Assembly (NCBI GenBank): GCA_003049465.1
Contig: PYSS01000023.1
Span: 186,001 to 250,000 of the forward strand
Length of the DNA stretch: 64,000 nt
DNA from: Magnaporthiopsis rhizophila
Taxonomy: Eukaryota > Ascomycota > Sordariomycetes > Magnaporthales > Magnaporthaceae
Direction: 5' to 3'
The translations under genes were made by a program, and so were the position numbers. Shown here in pieces: positions 48,301 to 59,599 of this stretch. Numbering within the stretch: position 1 is the stretch's first letter; every line of letters starts with the position of its first letter. The notes under the pieces were generated by a model that saw only the letters and a list, made by a program, of their open reading frames with translations, had not been told where the DNA came from and did no database searches.

Positions 48301-48795
48301 CTTTGTTACCTCGGCGTCGATCGAGAGGAACTGGGCCGCGGGATTGTCCGAGTCAAGGTTCCGGCGCCGCTGTTCTCCACGCTTGCGCAGAGTATTCATC
48401 CACTTGTGGAAAGGCTTTCGGGACTTATCGGCCAGCAAGCTCAGTTCGGGAACAGGAGGATGGCTTGGGGTCGGCTCAAGGGGCGTCAAGGGGGGTTCGG
48501 GGAGCTCGTCGGCGTCACAGGCGTCGACGCCGCTATTCAAAATAAGTCGCCAGGGGGCCGGGTTGTCTTGGATCTGCCGATCATTTTCGGGCTTTTCCTC
48601 GTACAAGTTGTCTCCCGAGGTGAGTAGCGCGCTGCCGTCCAGGGTGAGGTCCACATGAGAGGACGCAGGTGTGTAGAATTCAGCTGGCGCAACGGACGCA
48701 GGCGGACTGTTTGGTGGACTCGGCCGGCTGACGATGACCGACCCCGTGGACGGGGCCGGAGACTCTGGCAGGCGCTCGGGGTTCGCCAGGGCCAT
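45347..48795 (-). CDS. Rho guanine nucleotide exchange factor with DH and PH domains
   Basis: Seven exons: 48795-47959, 47885-47598, 47504-47301, 47215-46997, 46913-46679, 46576-46352 and 46257-45347, about 972 residues, all joining in frame. The start is MALANPERLPES; the open frame extends to 48942 but that part looks untranslated. The N-terminal 250 residues are Ser/Pro-rich and probably disordered. The Dbl-homology domain runs from about 260 (RRRILEELISTEEGYIRDVR) to about 490, including the conserved PIQRVCKYPLLFAELLKHTP at an exon start. A PH domain covers about 525-635 (GHIQLCGVLHVCWQTKDAV, then HSWKLVFECDYELYEI). The C-terminal part has RARLEGLLSDVWTREVLP and a conserved-looking Ser-rich tail ending GFFR. 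DH-PH proteins activate Rho-family GTPases that control polarity and cell-wall synthesis; which GTPase is not readable from sequence. One donor is GTTCGT (46351). Confidence 0.9.
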
Positions 48796-50239
48796 GGTGG
48801 TCGTGGTAGAGCTGGTGGTGTGGAAAAGAATGGAATGGCTCGAAAGGAGCGGCGGAATAAAGACCAAGAAACGAAAGATGCAAAACCCAAAGATCCATCC
48901 AAGGATTCCCTGCCTCCCGGTGCCCACAGGTGGCAGACTCAAAACATGATGGAAGAGTCAGGGCGGGCGGGGATAGGGCATGGCGGTATGTCGAGTTGAA
49001 GAGTCGGCGGACGTCGGAGAGGGAGAGGATATCTAGCAAGATGTACCTGTCGTTGCGCCGAGCCCAGGCCACAGCCGCAGCACCCTCGACAAGCCCGCAG
49101 AGGCAGACGGGACGATGGGAAGAAGGAGGCGGGGAGGGCGCATTGAAGGATTCTGCAGGATCCTCCCGATGCCCAGGCGGTCCTGTCGCGAGCCGACTGT
49201 CTGTGAAGCTGGCCGTTCCAACTTTTGGCTGGAGATGTTTCCTGCTGCGGGCGAAAGAAGCCGAATTGGGACGGGGCGGCCCCCTTATGGGGTTGGAGCG
49301 AGGTGGCAGCTATTCGTTGTTGCGAGCGTTGGGAAGGCACGATGGCCCGTTGCACGCGTCGGTGCATGCCCGCGCTCATGAGAGGAGGCATGACTCCACT
49401 ACCGTTGCCACAAAATGCACTCAATACCAAGGCGAAGGGCCTGTGCTGCCCCTGACTTCTCCACGTCTGTCCCATGAGACGGTACGTGCCTTGGCCACTA
49501 GAGGGCATTCGGGCGCCCTCGCAAGGTCGCACGAAACCTTATATGGGACGGACGGGAGGTGGGCTGTGGGACAGAGCGATACTGGCGTCGATCGCTGGGC
49601 CCCTAGGTAATGCACCGGCTAGCTAGGCGACGCGAGCTCCAGCGGACTGGGGCTAGGAGCTACTTGGGACGTCGTGTGCCTGAAAATCTACGATGCTATA
49701 CCTCTTCCTGCCGATGTATGCCCGCCAGTCTGGCTGACACCTTTGACTTGCCGACAGAGCCGGACACCTAAACAGCGGAACCAGACTTGCCTGTAATTCC
49801 GCGTCGCAACCGGACGAAGACGAAGTTGCGTTGCCAGGTGGCCAGTTCCAGCGGCGCCACTGTAAAGACAAAGGCACGGGCTGCCATGAATCGAGTCCCT
49901 GGTTGAGGAGAAGAGTGCCATCAGGGAATGGAGCAAGTCGGAGGACCCTGGGAGCCACAGGGCTGCAGGCCGTCCTGTCAGTTGAGGTCTCCACATGCCT
50001 CATGGCTCGGCTTCAGCCCTGGGACTAACTTGGTTAGCGTGCCGAAGAGCCGTCCAGGGATGCTCGCACTGGCCACTGACGTACCACCCCACCACAGCTT
50101 GAGCTCCCGTTGCGATGCGCCATCCAACCGCGACCTCCGCGCGTCAACACCTGCCTGGCGCCCGACCTCACAGCCGCTTCCTCCCGCCAAATATGGTAGT
50201 TGCTGCGCTCATCCCCAGGTAGACAACCTGCATTCCAAC
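48796..50239. other. Divergent promoter region between RhoGEF and Nas2 genes
   Basis: Both neighbours are transcribed outward. The 1.4-kb stretch is G/C-rich without recognised motifs. The frame 48930-49610 on the plus strand has no domain character and was not called. Confidence 0.45.
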
Positions 50240-51220
50240 ATGAGCAATCTGCACGCCCCAACAGTCCCGTCGGGGCCAACGACGGCGCCCGCAACCAACG
50301 GCCGCGCGGGGCATTTGACTATCGCGGAGCTGCAGCGCAAGAAGGACAAACTCGAGGCCGAACTCAAGGCCCTAGGGGGTGTTCTGGAATCGGTGCGTTT
50401 TTCCAGCCGTGGCCACCACCACAAGAACCTTGGGCTGACCATTGCGGGAGGAAACCAAACTGCAAACAGCACAATGTCGATATGAACACCAGCCTCCTGA
50501 CGCCGGACGGGTTCCCCCGCGCCGACCTCGACGTCGCCCAGAGTTCGTGGTTTATCTTCACATTTCTCCACCGGGACGCTGCCTTGCTTTTGCAGAGTCC
50601 GGAGCGTATGCCAGACGGGATACGAAACCAAGTCGCAGGTGCTGACTTGATGGGGTGTGGTCACAATAGTACGGACAACCAGGGCACGGATCATCCACCT
50701 GCGAAACGATTACAAAGACCTCATGACTGTGATTGAGAAGCAGCTCCATGAGCACTTTGCCAGCCTTGACGAGGATGAGGCCGACGCCTCCTCCGCGACA
50801 GCTTTTGCGACGACCGAACAGCTCCCAGATTCGGCACCCGAGGTGCTCGACCCGCCTTTTGCCAAGGTCAACAGCGTCGTCGACGGCAGTCCCGCAAACG
50901 GGGCCGGCCTCAAGGTGGGAGATCTGATCCGCAACTTTGGCTACGTCAACCACGAAAACCACGACGGCCTCAAGAAAGTGGGCGAGTGCGTGCAGGGAAA
51001 TGAGGGGGTAAGTTTCCACTGGCAGCGGCATGGGTGATGTGCTGGATCCTCCGACAAGCTTGTGTTTTCATTCGGCTGATATTATCCGCAGCAAAACGTG
51101 CTGGTCAAGGTTGCCAGAAGTAGTGGGCCCGGTCAAACCCAGGAGCTCCGGTTGACGTTAACCCCACGCCGGGATTGGGGAGGTAGAGGACTGTTGGGCT
51201 GCCACATCCTGCCGGTCTGA
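50240..51220 (+). CDS. 26S proteasome assembly chaperone Nas2/PSMD9
   Basis: Four exons, 50240-50392, 50470-50542, 50670-51007 and 51092-51220, give 230 residues. Donors are GTGCGT, GTTCGT and GTAAGT, and every junction keeps frame. The N-terminal helix region (IAELQRKKDKLEAELKAL) leads into NVDMNTSLLTPDGFPRADLD, then RTTRARIIHLRNDYKDLM, an acidic linker, and a PDZ-like domain from about residue 128 (PFAKVNSVVDGSPANGAGLK) to about 205. The protein ends GRGLLGCHILPV, typical of the family. Nas2 binds the C-terminal tail of the Rpt5 ATPase through its PDZ domain and holds a base subcomplex during 19S assembly. The protein is soluble and cytoplasmic or nuclear. The upstream frame before this ATG has no family similarity. 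Confidence 0.94.
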
Positions 51221-52351
51221 GGTCGGCCGCCCTGAGGAAGGAAGGGTATGTCGAAGTTATCACGACAGGAATGCTCAGCCCTGGAGCCGAGTCCGAATAA
51301 AGGCAAATAAATGCGTGTGGCCACATCTTGTGGGGCTGGGATCATGGTCAAGCGAGGTCGGCGCAAATCAGTCTATATCAAGACGAAGGGTCGCTTGACC
51401 TTAGTAGACAGCCGACAGCCAGGCGCCGGCAGGTTGGGCAGAGTGATTTGAGACATTCCAACCAATGAAGCACAAACGCCTTGATGAAGATTCAGGGATT
51501 TCCCGGGTCCTAATACCCAGGTGCATTTACACTCGTGTGCCTGAAACGACATGTGCACTGGTCGCGCCGTTTGTCCCTAGAGGTTGCATTGATTTGCTGA
51601 GCCCGCCCGTTTAGACCAAACTCTAACCTGCGGAGACTGAAAAATCTCGTATCCTGGGTCAGCCAAAAAGATTGTAGCAACCTGGGCTCACGTGCTGATA
51701 CGTATCGAATATCAGTAATTTCAAACATGGAGGGACGGGAATTGAAGAAAATTATCCAACGGGTTGTTTTCGGGTGATAACATCGCTCGAAACCAATCTC
51801 ATTGGTCAGGCCGCCAGGGCAGGGCCTAAAAACCAGACATGCTTGGCAGGCAGAAGCACGCAACCTGGTGGAAGCGGCGTGCAGTGACGAGATGAGCCAC
51901 AGGAGCAAGTCACGTGCCAGCTGTAACCCCGCCACCTGCCCGACCAGCGAGTTTTTCGCCCATTAGGCTGCTGCCCGGGGGGCTGGGCCGTCTTTCGTGA
52001 AAACACAGGAGAATTTCTGCCGGCTTCTGCTCTTTCGCGAACATCCCACCTCTTTTGAAACCCCGAACGTCATCCTGCGAGCAAAAGGTACGTTGGGCCC
52101 CCATCTCAAGCACCTGACGGGCGCGGATTGATAACGTACTGCCTTTAAATGCTACCCACCCTCCCACGCATTTGATCCTTTCCCTCTTTTCCCTCGCATC
52201 CATCTATCGTTTTTTTTTTCTTGCCCGCCTCCTTCCTACCTTTCGTTGGCTTTCCACAGACACTGACCCTGGACGCGCGCCCATATTCACAGCGAGCGGC
52301 TTGAACATAGCTCTCAACCCTCTTTCAATCTCCACGTAGACACACGTAACC
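51221..52351. other. Intergenic region with the Ran promoter and leader
   Basis: No gene supported. The last 200 bp before the Ran start codon are strongly pyrimidine-rich (near 52165-52255), as in many highly expressed fungal genes. Confidence 0.5.
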
Positions 52352-53431
52352 ATGGCCGAGGCCCAGATTCCCACCTTCAAGCTGGTGCTGGTTGGCGATG
52401 GCGGTACTGGCAAGGCAAGTCAACTCGACAGACAACAACACCCGAAGCCCTCCGGAAAGCCGATTTCGTCCCCCTCGGCGATGGCGCTCTCCTCCGATGC
52501 ATCGACCTCTCTCGACGGCCGCCGCGCTCCGCCGCCATAGCCTCTGATTTCTAACGTTGACGCCACTCCAGACCACGTTCGTCAAGCGCCATCTGACGGG
52601 CGAGTTCGAGAAGAAGTACATGGCCACTCTCGGTGTAGAGGTCCACCCCCTCGGCTTCGAGACGGTAGGTCTTCCGAAAACACATCCGGATTCCCCAGCA
52701 TGTGCGCGAGCGGATGGACATGTTGATCTAACAACCCAAATAGAACTTCGGCAAGATCCAATTCGACGTGTGGGATACCGCCGGACAGGAGAAGTTCGGC
52801 GGTCTCCGTGACGGGTACTACATCAACGGCCAATGCGGTATCATCATGTTCGACGTCACCTCCCGCATCACCTACAAGAACGTCCCCAACTGGCACCGTA
52901 AGTACTTGATCCCGGTGCTAGCTGCAGTACTCGTGGCTGCCCGCCTACTCGGAAAATCTATCAGGGCTTTGGTAGGGGAAACGATGGACTGACGCGTGTC
53001 TACTCCCTTACTCCAGGTGATCTGGTCCGCGTCTGCGAGAACATCCCCATCGTTCTCTGCGGCAACAAGGTCGATGTCAAGGAGCGGAAGGTGAAGGCCA
53101 AGACCATCACCTTCCACCGCAAGAAGAATCTCCAGTACTACGACATTTCGGCCAAATCGAACTACAACTTCGAGAAGCCGTTCCTGTGGCTCGGCCGCAA
53201 GCTTGTCGGCAACCCCGCTCTGGTATGTCCCTTTTGTTTTGTTTTGTCCTAAACCCCTGTCTTTACGCAAGGGACATTTGATTGCTAATGCCACAATAGG
53301 AGTTCGTCGCCGCCCCCGCCCTGGCTCCCCCTACTGCCGTCGTCACCGATGAACTCAGGGCTCAGTACGATAAGGAGCTCCAGGAAGCGACGGCCGCTCC
53401 TCTGCCTGACGACGACGACGAAGACTTCTAG
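52352..53431 (+). CDS. Ran GTPase (Gsp1 type)
   Basis: Five exons, 52352-52414, 52572-52664, 52744-52897, 53017-53222 and 53300-53431, give 215 residues. The P-loop GDGGTGKT is split by the first intron between Lys and Thr. Switch II DTAGQEKFGGLRDGYYI, the guanine-specificity motif NKVD (in LCGNKVDVKERKVKAK) and SAK (YYDISAKSNYNFEKPF) are all present, and the protein ends in the acidic DDDDEDF tail that marks Ran. Ran-GTP in the nucleus directs importin and exportin cargo handling and spindle assembly. The first intron begins GCAAGT, making it a GC-AG intron; no in-frame GT alternative is available. The length equals the family norm. Confidence 0.97.
52415..52571 (+). other. GC-AG intron of the Ran gene
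   Basis: The intron runs from GCAAGT to CTCCAG. The reading frame demands the junction AAG|ACC (Lys-Thr of the P-loop). The nearest GT, four bases further on, would shift the frame, so the GC donor is required. The rest of the donor site (AAG before it, AAGT after GC) matches the consensus closely, as is usual for GC donors. Confidence 0.85.
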
Positions 53432-55980
53432 ATTACTCGCTCCAGGCTGCTGTGGGCAGGGGATGGCAAAACTTTGACTGCCACGTCTTGATCCATCTCC
53501 GGCATGGACACCGACCGATGGGGCATGCACACTGAGCCAGCTGCCTTACGACGTGGGACGGATGGGATGGATGGAATGGTTATCTTCGGCACGGATGGGG
53601 AAGGCGGCGGCCCGGCTAGATGGAGACTGGAAGTGACGTCGACTGGCTGGTCTTCTTTTCTTTTCTCGTTTCCTCTTTCTTCTCTTCGCAACGCCTCCAG
53701 ATCGATCGGCATGATAATCCCAGCATCGGCCCCCACGAACTCATGAAGCGGTGGTAGAACTTGGCGTCAGCTTGCTGCATAGACAGCTTCCAGGTAGACA
53801 TAAAAACTGTCATTTCACAATCTTGATTGCTTTTTACAAGTTCCATGGCGGTGTTGATGTTTTTTTTTTGGTGGTGGGGCGGTGTGCGTGTTTATCCTCG
53901 GCTGGACGGGGGACTACCCTGTTGCCATGACATCAATGCGCGGTAACTGTATTTAGCCATGCTTTGTCAGCGGTTCGCCGAGCCTCACTCAAAGCTTGCC
54001 TCGAATGCTTCGACCACTTTAAACGTGTCTGGGTTCGGACGTTATTTTGGCACAGGGGTTGGAAGTGGAAGCGGGGGGCTTGCCGCCGACGTGTCAGCCA
54101 GCAGCGTTGTCCGACATCTGTCCCCCAGCCTCTTTTGGAACGGTCCAGGTCGTGGGGATCGATGGAGAGAGAGGAATTTGTCCGGTGTGGCGGTCAGGCC
54201 GTCAGTGGGTTTTATTCTGGTGGGCCAAGACCCGATCTAACATACAGTCCGATGAAGTGGCTTTCTGTGATATCCATCCATCCACACTTGGGCATCAAAC
54301 TATTGACGCAGGTGTCCAAGGTGCCACTTAGGGGTAGGAGTAGGTACGTAGGTAGGTAGGTGGTAGGTGTCTTGGAATCGAATAGTGAGTTAGGCTGATA
54401 CCCTAACCGGTGAACAGTGAACGGTGAAGTAAAAGAACCCAATATATGTGATACCACCAATGGATCGGGACTCAGGGCCATGCGGCCTCGATTCCCCAGA
54501 AGTGATGCCCGTTCGGCCCTAGGAGAAAGATAGAAAATACAGACATCATCAACCCTGGCTCGATTGGAGTCTGAACCAGGGGCTTGGTACCCATGGTTCC
54601 ACGATTATGTGGAGAGCACGGAAGGCGGTGACGGTCGACTTGAGTGAACACGCTGTACCGCGTTGGACACCCAGCTAACTGCTCCCCCTGGAGCAGTACA
54701 GCATTCGAGGCGCAGGGGAAGATGAATTCCAGGGCTACGACGGCGGCGTGCTTTTTAGGGTGAGCACCAGGATCCCTTCATCCCTGGGTGCGTCAAGCGT
54801 CAGTCCAAGTGGCATTTGAAAAATCAGTCGTCAATTCCCCCAATGACGTCGACCGCCATCTTTATTTTTATTAGGAAACCCCCACTGAGGAGGAGATGAT
54901 GCCTGCCTCCCCCAAAAGCTTAGGCCGTCAGTCGAGCCAGGGAGCAATTACGCGAAAAAGACAGGGCATCGCGTCGGCTGGAATTTTGACGACGCGTTGG
55001 GTGGCGGGCAGAAGATGGAGAATCATCGTCACACACATGGAACAGACGCCCGAGCAATCATGTGAGATGAAATTAGACGGGCGGTCTAGCACAGCCCAAG
55101 CTGGTAAAAAGCCACGGCGAACGTTGAGACAGCATCTCCTGTCTAATGCAAGCAAGACAGGCACCGCCGAGGCCTCGTTGGCCAAAAACGAAAAGGCGTG
55201 CAGCGTGCAATTTGGAGGAAGCTGCGGGCGAGCTGCAGCGACAGGGATGTGGCACTTTGACACGGGGCTCTTTGGCTGGCGGATCTGCATCGTCGACGAT
55301 GGGATGGGACGACGCGAAACGCACTGGCAGGGTGGGCGTGCGTTGATGAGGGTCGTGCTTAAATGAAAAATCCGTGCCTGGATCGGCCGCCATTTGAGGT
55401 GAGAGAGGCGGTGGGCGGTGGGCGTTGGGCGTTTTTTTTTTTTAATTTTTTTTTAGGGGACGGCTGCGCTGTTCTGGATGCGCCCGGTACGTGTTCCTTG
55501 GCCCCCCAGCGCTGTACCTGACCTCAGCGCCTGGCCTTCCCAAACGGGCAGGGCAGAGAGGCTGGGGTAGCGAGTCGGGAGTTTCTGATTGGCGGAGCTA
55601 CAGCCACCTTGGGCTTCGACGCGCATCAAATGCCACTGGAGGCGTGTTGTATACAAGGGTCTCGTGGGCGTGATGCGGGGAGCGGGTCCCCGTCATGCAC
55701 ACAAGTCGCGGTTTGAGAAGTTGGGTCCATCGGCTCTTCGCTGCCCATTAAACCTCGTCTCCCACCCTCCTACGAGAGCTAGAGCAAGAAGAAGAGGAAG
55801 AAAAAACGAAAGAAAGAAAACGCTTCTCTGGTCGCTCGTCTCTTCTACGCTCGCTATAATCGAGAGACGTGCGCCCCCCTGTTTACACTTGCTGCCTGTC
55901 TCTATACCAATCCTGCCTGGCTAGACCCTTCGTACACTCGTTTCGCCTCCTCGTCTAGCATGCTGTGTTGACCGCCCATC
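53432..55980. other. Intergenic region between Ran and the homeodomain gene
   Basis: The left part is the Ran 3' region. A TAGG repeat lies at about 54336-54368. The right part, rich in A/G and C/T tracts near 55,780-55,830, is the likely promoter and leader of the homeodomain gene. The plus-strand frame 54896-55366 shows no domain character and is not called. Confidence 0.5.
54336..54368. repeat. TAGG microsatellite
   Basis: A short run of imperfect GTAG/TAGG units in intergenic DNA between the Ran and homeodomain genes. It is not at a contig end and is too short and irregular to be telomeric. Confidence 0.6.
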
Positions 55981-56730
55981 ATGATGGAATCGGCCCGCAT
56001 CCCCTCCCCCGACTCGTCCTTCGCGTCCGTCTTCCAGGACGCTCTACCATCAAACTCGGCCAGCCCAGCCGTGTCCCTCGCCGCGTCCCAGGAGCCGCCA
56101 ATGGCTGCCGAACGCGCAGGTGCCGACATGCCGCGCCCGTCAGAGGCCCCTGAAGATACAGAGCGCCACCCCAAGGGCCGGAGGAAGCGGACAGCGTATG
56201 TGACCTAGACGTGCTGTGGCAGAGGCAGAACCATGTGCTTGCCATCCTGGCGGGATGTCGCTACGACGCGTCCAGCATCGACTGACCAAGCTTGCCTGCA
56301 GCGCCAAAGACAAGGCCATCCTCGAAGCCGCCTACAGCGCCGACCCCAAGCCCGACAAGACGGCGCGTCTTGAAATCGTGAAGCGCGTTACTCTTAACGA
56401 GAAGGAGGTGCAGGTAGGGAGCCTCCACGACGCCGGCGCAATCAATGGCAGTCCATTGTGGTCGTGTGCTGACTTTTTTGGTCCCCAAACAGATATGGTT
56501 TCAGAACCGCCGACAGAACGACCGCCGGAGATCGCGCCCACTCTCGCCGCAGGAAATTGCTGCTCTCCGCTATGGCGGCATGCAAATCCTGTCTTCCGAT
56601 GCCGGCCCATTCGGCCAGCACAGCGACGTCGCCGCCGTCGCGTCGCCCCTGCAAGTCGTGTCGACCACCCCCATCGCGTCGCCGGACCTCGCGCCCTGGC
56701 TGCCCGAAAGATACCCATCTTCCACGGAGG

Positions 56731-56761
<31 letters not shown>

Positions 56762-58307
56762 ACGGTCGCCCACGAACCAGTCGCCGAACCCCATCGCGGC
56801 CATTGGCGCTCAAACACCCGCACCACGGCAGCAACCGCCAAACCACGCGGATTTGCTCAACAGCGCTTCTCGATTTACCCCTGGATCGGCCGCCAGCAAC
56901 AGCTTCATGGCAGGCAGGTGGCATCCTGGCAGCGTCTTCTCTACGCCCGCATCGTCCTTCCGCCGCGCCTCGGGTGCCGACGACTCTTTCAAGTTTGAGC
57001 CGTTCGCGCCGTCTTCGTGCTCCTCGGCCGCGTCCGCCCCGATCCTGCCACCACCCCACTCGCGATCCAACTCGCAGGTCCGCCTGTCGCTCTCGCTCGA
57101 GGGCAAGGCATCGCTCGTCTCGGGCCTGAGGTCCCCGTCGCCACCTCGAAGCAGAAGCAGCCACAGCCTCTACAACCCCCACACCGAACCCATACCCATT
57201 TCGATCCCGTCCATCCGGCGCGACAGCCTCCACCGCAGCCTGAGCTCGCAGTCCATCACGCTGCCGCCCATCTCGACGCTGACTGATTCACTTTGCGGTG
57301 ATGGCAACGGCAGCAGCAGCAGCGGGGTGGGGGTCGCGGCCGTCCCGCTGGCTGCTCCTGCCCCGCTTCCCCCTCGCCTAACCCGTGGCCGCTCGCGAGA
57401 TGTTCACGCGTGGGAGTTCGCGGCAGACAGCGCCGAGGACCGCGAGGACGAGCTAACGCAGCAGGCGAGGCACGAGGCGAGCGGGTCGGCCATCGCCGCC
57501 ATCAGCCTTTTGCGGACGACGTCGGCATCCGCCGTCGCTGCCGCCGCGGCCGGTGCGTCGCCTCCCGTCCTCCAGCCCAACGGCAGCAAGCGCAACGCGC
57601 CCGTACGGCCATCCTCTGGGTTTGACAGGACCGGCGCAAACGGCCAGCAGTACCCTTTCAAGAGGGCCAGACTGGATCGCTCGTCGAGCAGCGTGTCCCG
57701 GCTGCAGTCGTCGTCGTCGCGCCTCAACGTCGAGAGGCTGGTAGATGCGGAGGACGATGAGGACCAGCCGGAAGATGGCGGTGATGCCAAAAAGATGGAG
57801 GTGGCCACTCTCATTGCAACCAGCGGGCACGACTCCGACAAGGAGAACTGGAGCCCCGACGAGGACGGCTCGCCGGCCGTCAGCAGGAGTCAGTCTGCTG
57901 CTCCCGCCGGTGTGGTGGGTGGCCGGATACTGCCCCCGGTCATCTTTTCGGCCTCGTCCTCGCCGCGGCGGCATCTCCCGGCCTCGTTGCACGGGGGCAA
58001 CGGGCGCCGTACCGGGTTCATGGATGAGCGCCGGGGCCCGTTGGGCGGTGGCCATCGGGCTTACACCGCGCCTGGCCAGCGGTCCAACAAGCGACGCGCG
58101 GGCAGGAATCCGGCGTCCATCAACATCTTTGAGGACGACGGCGAGGAGGTGGACAGCGACGGCGACAGCAGCGGCAAGGGCAGGTTCGGGCCGCGGCGCG
58201 AGGACGAGGTCGAGCGCTTCATGCGCGGCGAGGTGAGCCCGAGCAAGAAGGGCGACTTTGACTGCGTGGCCGGCCTCTTGTCACTCTCTCAGGGAAACTG
58301 GAGGTGA
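55981..58307 (+). CDS. Yox1-type homeodomain transcription factor
   Basis: Three exons, 55981-56195, 56302-56413 and 56493-58307, give about 713 residues (an ATG one codon later is equally possible). Donors are GTATGT and GTAGGG. The homeodomain covers about residues 66-124: GRRKRTA, AAKDKAILEAAYSADPKPDK, TLNEKEVQ and IWFQNRRQNDRRR, with the DNA-contacting Asn and Arg of WFQNRR present. Helix lengths fit the yeast Yox1/Yhp1 group, as I recall it, without gaps. Both introns interrupt the homeodomain, and the second falls just before the recognition helix sequence IWFQNRR. The remaining 590 residues are Ser/Pro/Ala-rich and probably disordered, with a polyproline run near residue 200, and end in the motif GLLSLSQGNWR. 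Yeast Yox1 represses M/G1 genes; the role in this mould is not predictable from sequence. Nuclear by class. Confidence 0.92.
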
Positions 58308-59599
58308 CGGTAGCCTTTGGTTGTTCCTCGCCACTTCCATCGCCGTTGTTTGCTGCAGCGTCCGTTTGCACTGTGGAGACCTGGCCACAGTCGTGTTTGC
58401 CTGTCAGCCAGCCAGCCGTCTCTGCCCAATAATATTGGGTGGCGCCGTCGCCGCGGGCTTCCAAACGAAGTGATCCGTTTGGTTCAGAAGCCAGCCCCCG
58501 ACGTCAAACAGCAGAAATATACTAGTGACGGCCCGAACCCCCCCTGCACCAGGGCGTCGTCGAGCCAATCAAGGCAAAGGGGGAAAAGTCAGCTGTTGTA
58601 ATCCGCAGGACGGAGTTTGTGTACAACTATTGAAATGTGGTTATCATGAGCAGCCAAGGGGTAAAAACGCCCATGGTGATGATTTGGTTTGATCGGGATG
58701 ATGGGTGGGGTGGGAGATTAACATGCTTTGTAACAGTAACGAGAGGATGAAAGGGGTTCATGTAAAGAAAGAGCTTGGTGTTTTTCTTGGGAGTGTGGGC
58801 TTGGGTTCGGGCTTGAGGAGGATGGGTAAGATAACAATATGCTATGAACTAATGCAATGCTAAATCTGATCCAACTGACGGGCCCCTTGCCCCTTGTGCC
58901 TGCCCCTTTCACCCTTTGCTCTGAAAGTCTACAGCGTGGCCTGCTTGTTGTCATTTCCCGTCGTTTCTGATTGCCTGAGGGCCTTCTGTCGGTTTGTTTG
59001 TTGCTGTTCGGCTCTTTAGGTACTGGACGTGCTTGCCATTGCAGAGTGGTCGACCTGGTTCCGGAGATGTCGAATCAGCACGTTTTCCTTTCGGCTTTTC
59101 CCAAAGACGCCGCCCGTGATGTGAATGCCGGAACCCAAGCAGAATATCTCGTAGCGGATTCGTGCATGTTTCTTCTAGGCAAGTGTGACGACTTGGCCAT
59201 CTACTAAACTGCCAACTGCCCGCTCTCCGTTTGTATGCTCTCAGCCGGAGGTTCCTTGTAGCCTTGCATAGAGCTGAGGACGACCGTGCGGAAAGCTACC
59301 TACCTATCCAACCGGCCCAAGGCTTTCCAGCGCCGAACAGGACGTGTGCACACCACCCGCCTTCAGGTTGCCTCCTGCCACGGTTTGTTTGCCCTGGGGT
59401 GCTCCTCTGAGGCGGGCATTCCACTTATTGCTTGTTCCTGGTCCCTGTCTGCCAAACTTGCGGGCCAGCCATGGGCGTGGTATGACATTGCTCGTCAGGG
59501 CGGGTTGCAAAGTATCTTCTATCGACTTCCATGCTGAGAATTCACCGACCTAACCTCGCTTCCATCTCGCTCAACCCTCATAAAGCCTCGCTTCTTCCT
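58308..59599. other. Intergenic region, nothing recognised
   Basis: Holds the homeodomain gene 3' region. Frames at 58971-59207 (+) and 59286-59537 (+) are short and lack domain character. No repeats of note. Confidence 0.45.

Noticed and set aside
54336..54368. Telomere-like repeat
   Set aside because: The unit is TAGG rather than TTAGGG, the tract is short and irregular, and single-copy genes lie on both sides.
54896..55366. 156-codon plus-strand frame upstream of the homeodomain gene
   Set aside because: Composition is irregular, there is no domain pattern, and it lies in a probable promoter region.
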